Origin: Desulfonatronovibrio sp.
GTDB taxonomy: Bacteria > Desulfobacterota > Desulfovibrionia > Desulfovibrionales > Desulfonatronovibrionaceae
DNA: 48,373 bases
Direction: 5' to 3'
Assembly: GCA_003566455.1 (NCBI GenBank)
Contig: PXDF01000112.1
Location: 1 to 48,373, forward strand
Under the pieces are notes generated by a model, which saw nothing but the letters and a program-made list of their open reading frames with translations, ran no database searches and had not been told where the DNA came from. The translations under genes were made by a program, and so were the position numbers. Shown here piece after piece: positions 47,116 through 48,373 of the stretch; position 1 is the stretch's first letter, and every line of letters starts with the position of its first letter.

Positions 47116-47613
47116 ATGAGAAATTGTTTTTGTATACCCTGTTTGGCCGCCCTTTTTTTCATTTTGACCCTGTTAAACTCAGCTCAATCATCTGCTTATC
47201 AGACTGAAAAAGAGTACCTGTCCCCAAGCATTGCTGGAATGAAACTTGAGGAAACCATCAGTGGTTACAGAGCTGCGCAGATCATTGATCACATGCACGA
47301 CGGCAATGTATCAACAAAGTCTAATTTTATCGGCCGCTATCAGGGAAAGAACGCATCAGCCACCTATTATGTCTCCCTTTACCAGGATTCTGGCCAGGCT
47401 GAAAAAGCCATGGAGGATATGGCCAGGGTCATGGAACAGGAAGGACATGGATTTTCGCACCTGATGAAGAGAAACGAAAAAGGCAGGATTTTTTACATGG
47501 CCCTGGGCCAGGGCCAGGCCCATTACTTTTTTGCCAGGGATATTGAACTTGTCTGGCTGGCAGTAGATGTTGAAGTGGCTGAAAAAGCCATTAAAGAAGT
47601 TTTATTGAATTAA
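47116..47613 (+). CDS. Small secreted hypothetical protein
   Basis: The 165-residue protein has a signal peptide (MRNCFCIPCLAALFFILTLLNSAQSSA, cleavage likely after SSA near residue 27) with three cysteines inside it. The mature part (about 138 residues) is a mixed alpha/beta domain with VSLYQDSGQAEKAMEDMARVM and MALGQGQAHYFFARDIELVWLAVDV. It has no catalytic motif I know. GAGGGGG precedes the ATG. The gene stands alone, about 240 bases after the host-attachment gene. It is probably a periplasmic or lipid-anchored protein of unknown role. Confidence 0.65.
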   Translation: MRNCFCIPCLAALFFILTLLNSAQSSAYQTEKEYLSPSIAGMKLEETISGYRAAQIIDHMHDGNVSTKSNFIGRYQGKNASATYYVSLYQDSGQAEKAMEDMARVMEQEGHGFSHLMKRNEKGRIFYMALGQGQAHYFFARDIELVWLAVDVEVAEKAIKEVLLN

Positions 47614-47816
47614 CGCCGCTCAGATCAGTACTTAATTCAGAGAGGCCGACTGCTCAAAGCGTTCAGCCAGCCAAACCTTGATGATGGACTGACGGTTAAC
47701 CGCCAACCTCCCTGCTTTGACCCGATTTTAGGATGAACAGATAATTGCCTTTATTTTGAATATGTGCTTTAAAGCCCGTCATCACACATATTTTCGTATT
47801 TTCTGGAGCTGAAAAA

Positions 47817-48373
47817 TTGGCGATCAATAAATGGCTGGCCCGGAACTGGTTTCTGGCTGGACTGGTCGGGGCGGCTTTTCTGGCCTGGCTGACTCCTGAG
47901 ATGGGCGCTTCCGGTGGGTTGCTGCGAAGCGAAATCACCACCAAACTGGGAGTGGTTCTGATATTTTTCTTCCAGGGACTGACCCTGTCCATTAATGTCA
48001 TGAAAAAAGGACTCATGCAGTGGAAGCTGCATGTTTTCGTGCAGGCGTTCATCTTTGTGGTCATGCCTTTGCTGGCCCTGACCGCGCTGACTTTATCAGG
48101 TGATCTTTTATCTCATGAACTGAAAATCGGCTTTCTTCTTCTGGCCGCACTGCCCACAACCATTGCCACATCAGTGGCCTATACCGGCATGACCCGGGGC
48201 AATGTGGCCGGAGCCGTGTTCAATTCCACCACAGCAAATATGGCCGGAATTGTCATCACTCCCCTGTGGATAAGCATCTGGATGCAGACCGGCGGTGAAA
48301 TTCTCCCCCTGGGCAGACTTTTTCTTGATATTTCCCTGATGCTTCTGGCTCCTCTGCTGGTTGGGCAGTTATG
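47817..48373 (+). CDS. Bile acid:sodium symporter-family transporter (SBF/YfeH-like), 3' end cut by window edge
   Basis: I translated a frame beginning TTG at 47817 with GGAG just upstream. The visible 185 residues (MAINKWLARNWFLAGLVGAAFLAWLTP...) form about five or six hydrophobic helices. They include FFFQGLTLSINVMKKGLMQWKLHV and LAALPTTIATSVAYTGMTRGNVAGAVFNSTTANMAGIVITPLW, which is characteristic of the YfeH/SBF-like branch of the BASS superfamily. The second repeat with the rest of the helices lies outside the window. The substrate is unknown; a bile-acid role is not implied in this organism. It is 203 bases after the secreted protein. Confidence 0.85.
   Translation, partial: MAINKWLARNWFLAGLVGAAFLAWLTPEMGASGGLLRSEITTKLGVVLIFFFQGLTLSINVMKKGLMQWKLHVFVQAFIFVVMPLLALTALTLSGDLLSHELKIGFLLLAALPTTIATSVAYTGMTRGNVAGAVFNSTTANMAGIVITPLWISIWMQTGGEILPLGRLFLDISLMLLAPLLVGQL

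Overview
The window looks like chromosome from a sulfate-reducing or sulfur-disproportionating member of the Desulfovibrionales (Desulfobacterota). The main reasons are a full-length DsrC with both C-terminal cysteines (25850-26167), a clustered precorrin-2 dehydrogenase / CcsA-type protein / HemA operon, a DUF1786 protein, a UPF0280 protein, and moderate-to-low GC with AT-rich spacers. A haloalkaliphilic Desulfonatronovibrio-like relative would fit, but the genus is a guess. Most of the window is ordinary housekeeping chromosome. There is no prophage, CRISPR array, integrase or intact insertion sequence.

Layout. 1-2.3 kb (minus): hemC (cut by the window edge), a hotdog thioesterase and a DUF1786 ASKHA-like protein. 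2.3-6.5 kb (minus): a chaperone operon cbpA(DnaJ-like)-cbpM-clpB that ends at a strong terminator. 6.5-8.5 kb: a loosely packed accessory stretch with a nested palindromic element, a small membrane ORF interrupted by an in-frame UGA inside a C-x-x-UGA context and followed by a SECIS-like hairpin (a candidate selenoprotein), another small membrane protein and a UspA protein. 8.5-11.5 kb (minus): katG and a PerR/Fur regulator, with palindromic candidate operators. 11.6-15.4 kb (minus): ycjF, ycjX and a TIGR00300-type protein.

15.5-19.3 kb (plus): tRNA-Leu and the tig-clpP-clpX proteostasis cluster. 19.3-21.9 kb (minus): an IscU/NifU-like scaffold, an RqcH-like NFACT protein and a DksA-type zinc finger protein. 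22.0-26.2 kb (plus): a DUF364/DUF4213 protein, tRNA-Gly/Cys/Gly, then a methyltransferase and a YcaO-TPR protein that are translationally coupled and followed by dsrC. 26.3-29.8 kb: a MoaE-like protein, a GT2 glycosyltransferase, a UPF0280 protein and a divergent dnaA with an AT-rich possible origin region upstream. 30.3-36.2 kb: a P2-type cation ATPase (plus), then an EamA transporter, alr and moaA (minus).

36.6-39.7 kb (plus): a tightly overlapping tetrapyrrole operon (Met8-like, CcsA-like, hemA and a small unknown protein). 39.9-41.7 kb: a large coiled-coil membrane protein and a cysteine-containing small protein. 41.8-46.9 kb: a metallo-beta-lactamase/double-rhodanese fusion, a TRAP transporter (DctP lipoprotein, DctQ, DctM) and a host-attachment-family protein. 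47.1 kb to the end: a small secreted protein and a truncated bile-acid:sodium-symporter-family protein.

Themes: protein quality control (clpB, cbpA/cbpM, tig, clpP, clpX, rqcH), tetrapyrrole synthesis at both ends, oxidative defence (katG/perR) and sulfur metabolism (dsrC, rhodanese fusion). The most novel-looking signal is the UGA-containing ORF at 6942-7103. The methyltransferase-YcaO-DsrC arrangement and the altered DnaA DNA-recognition loop come next.
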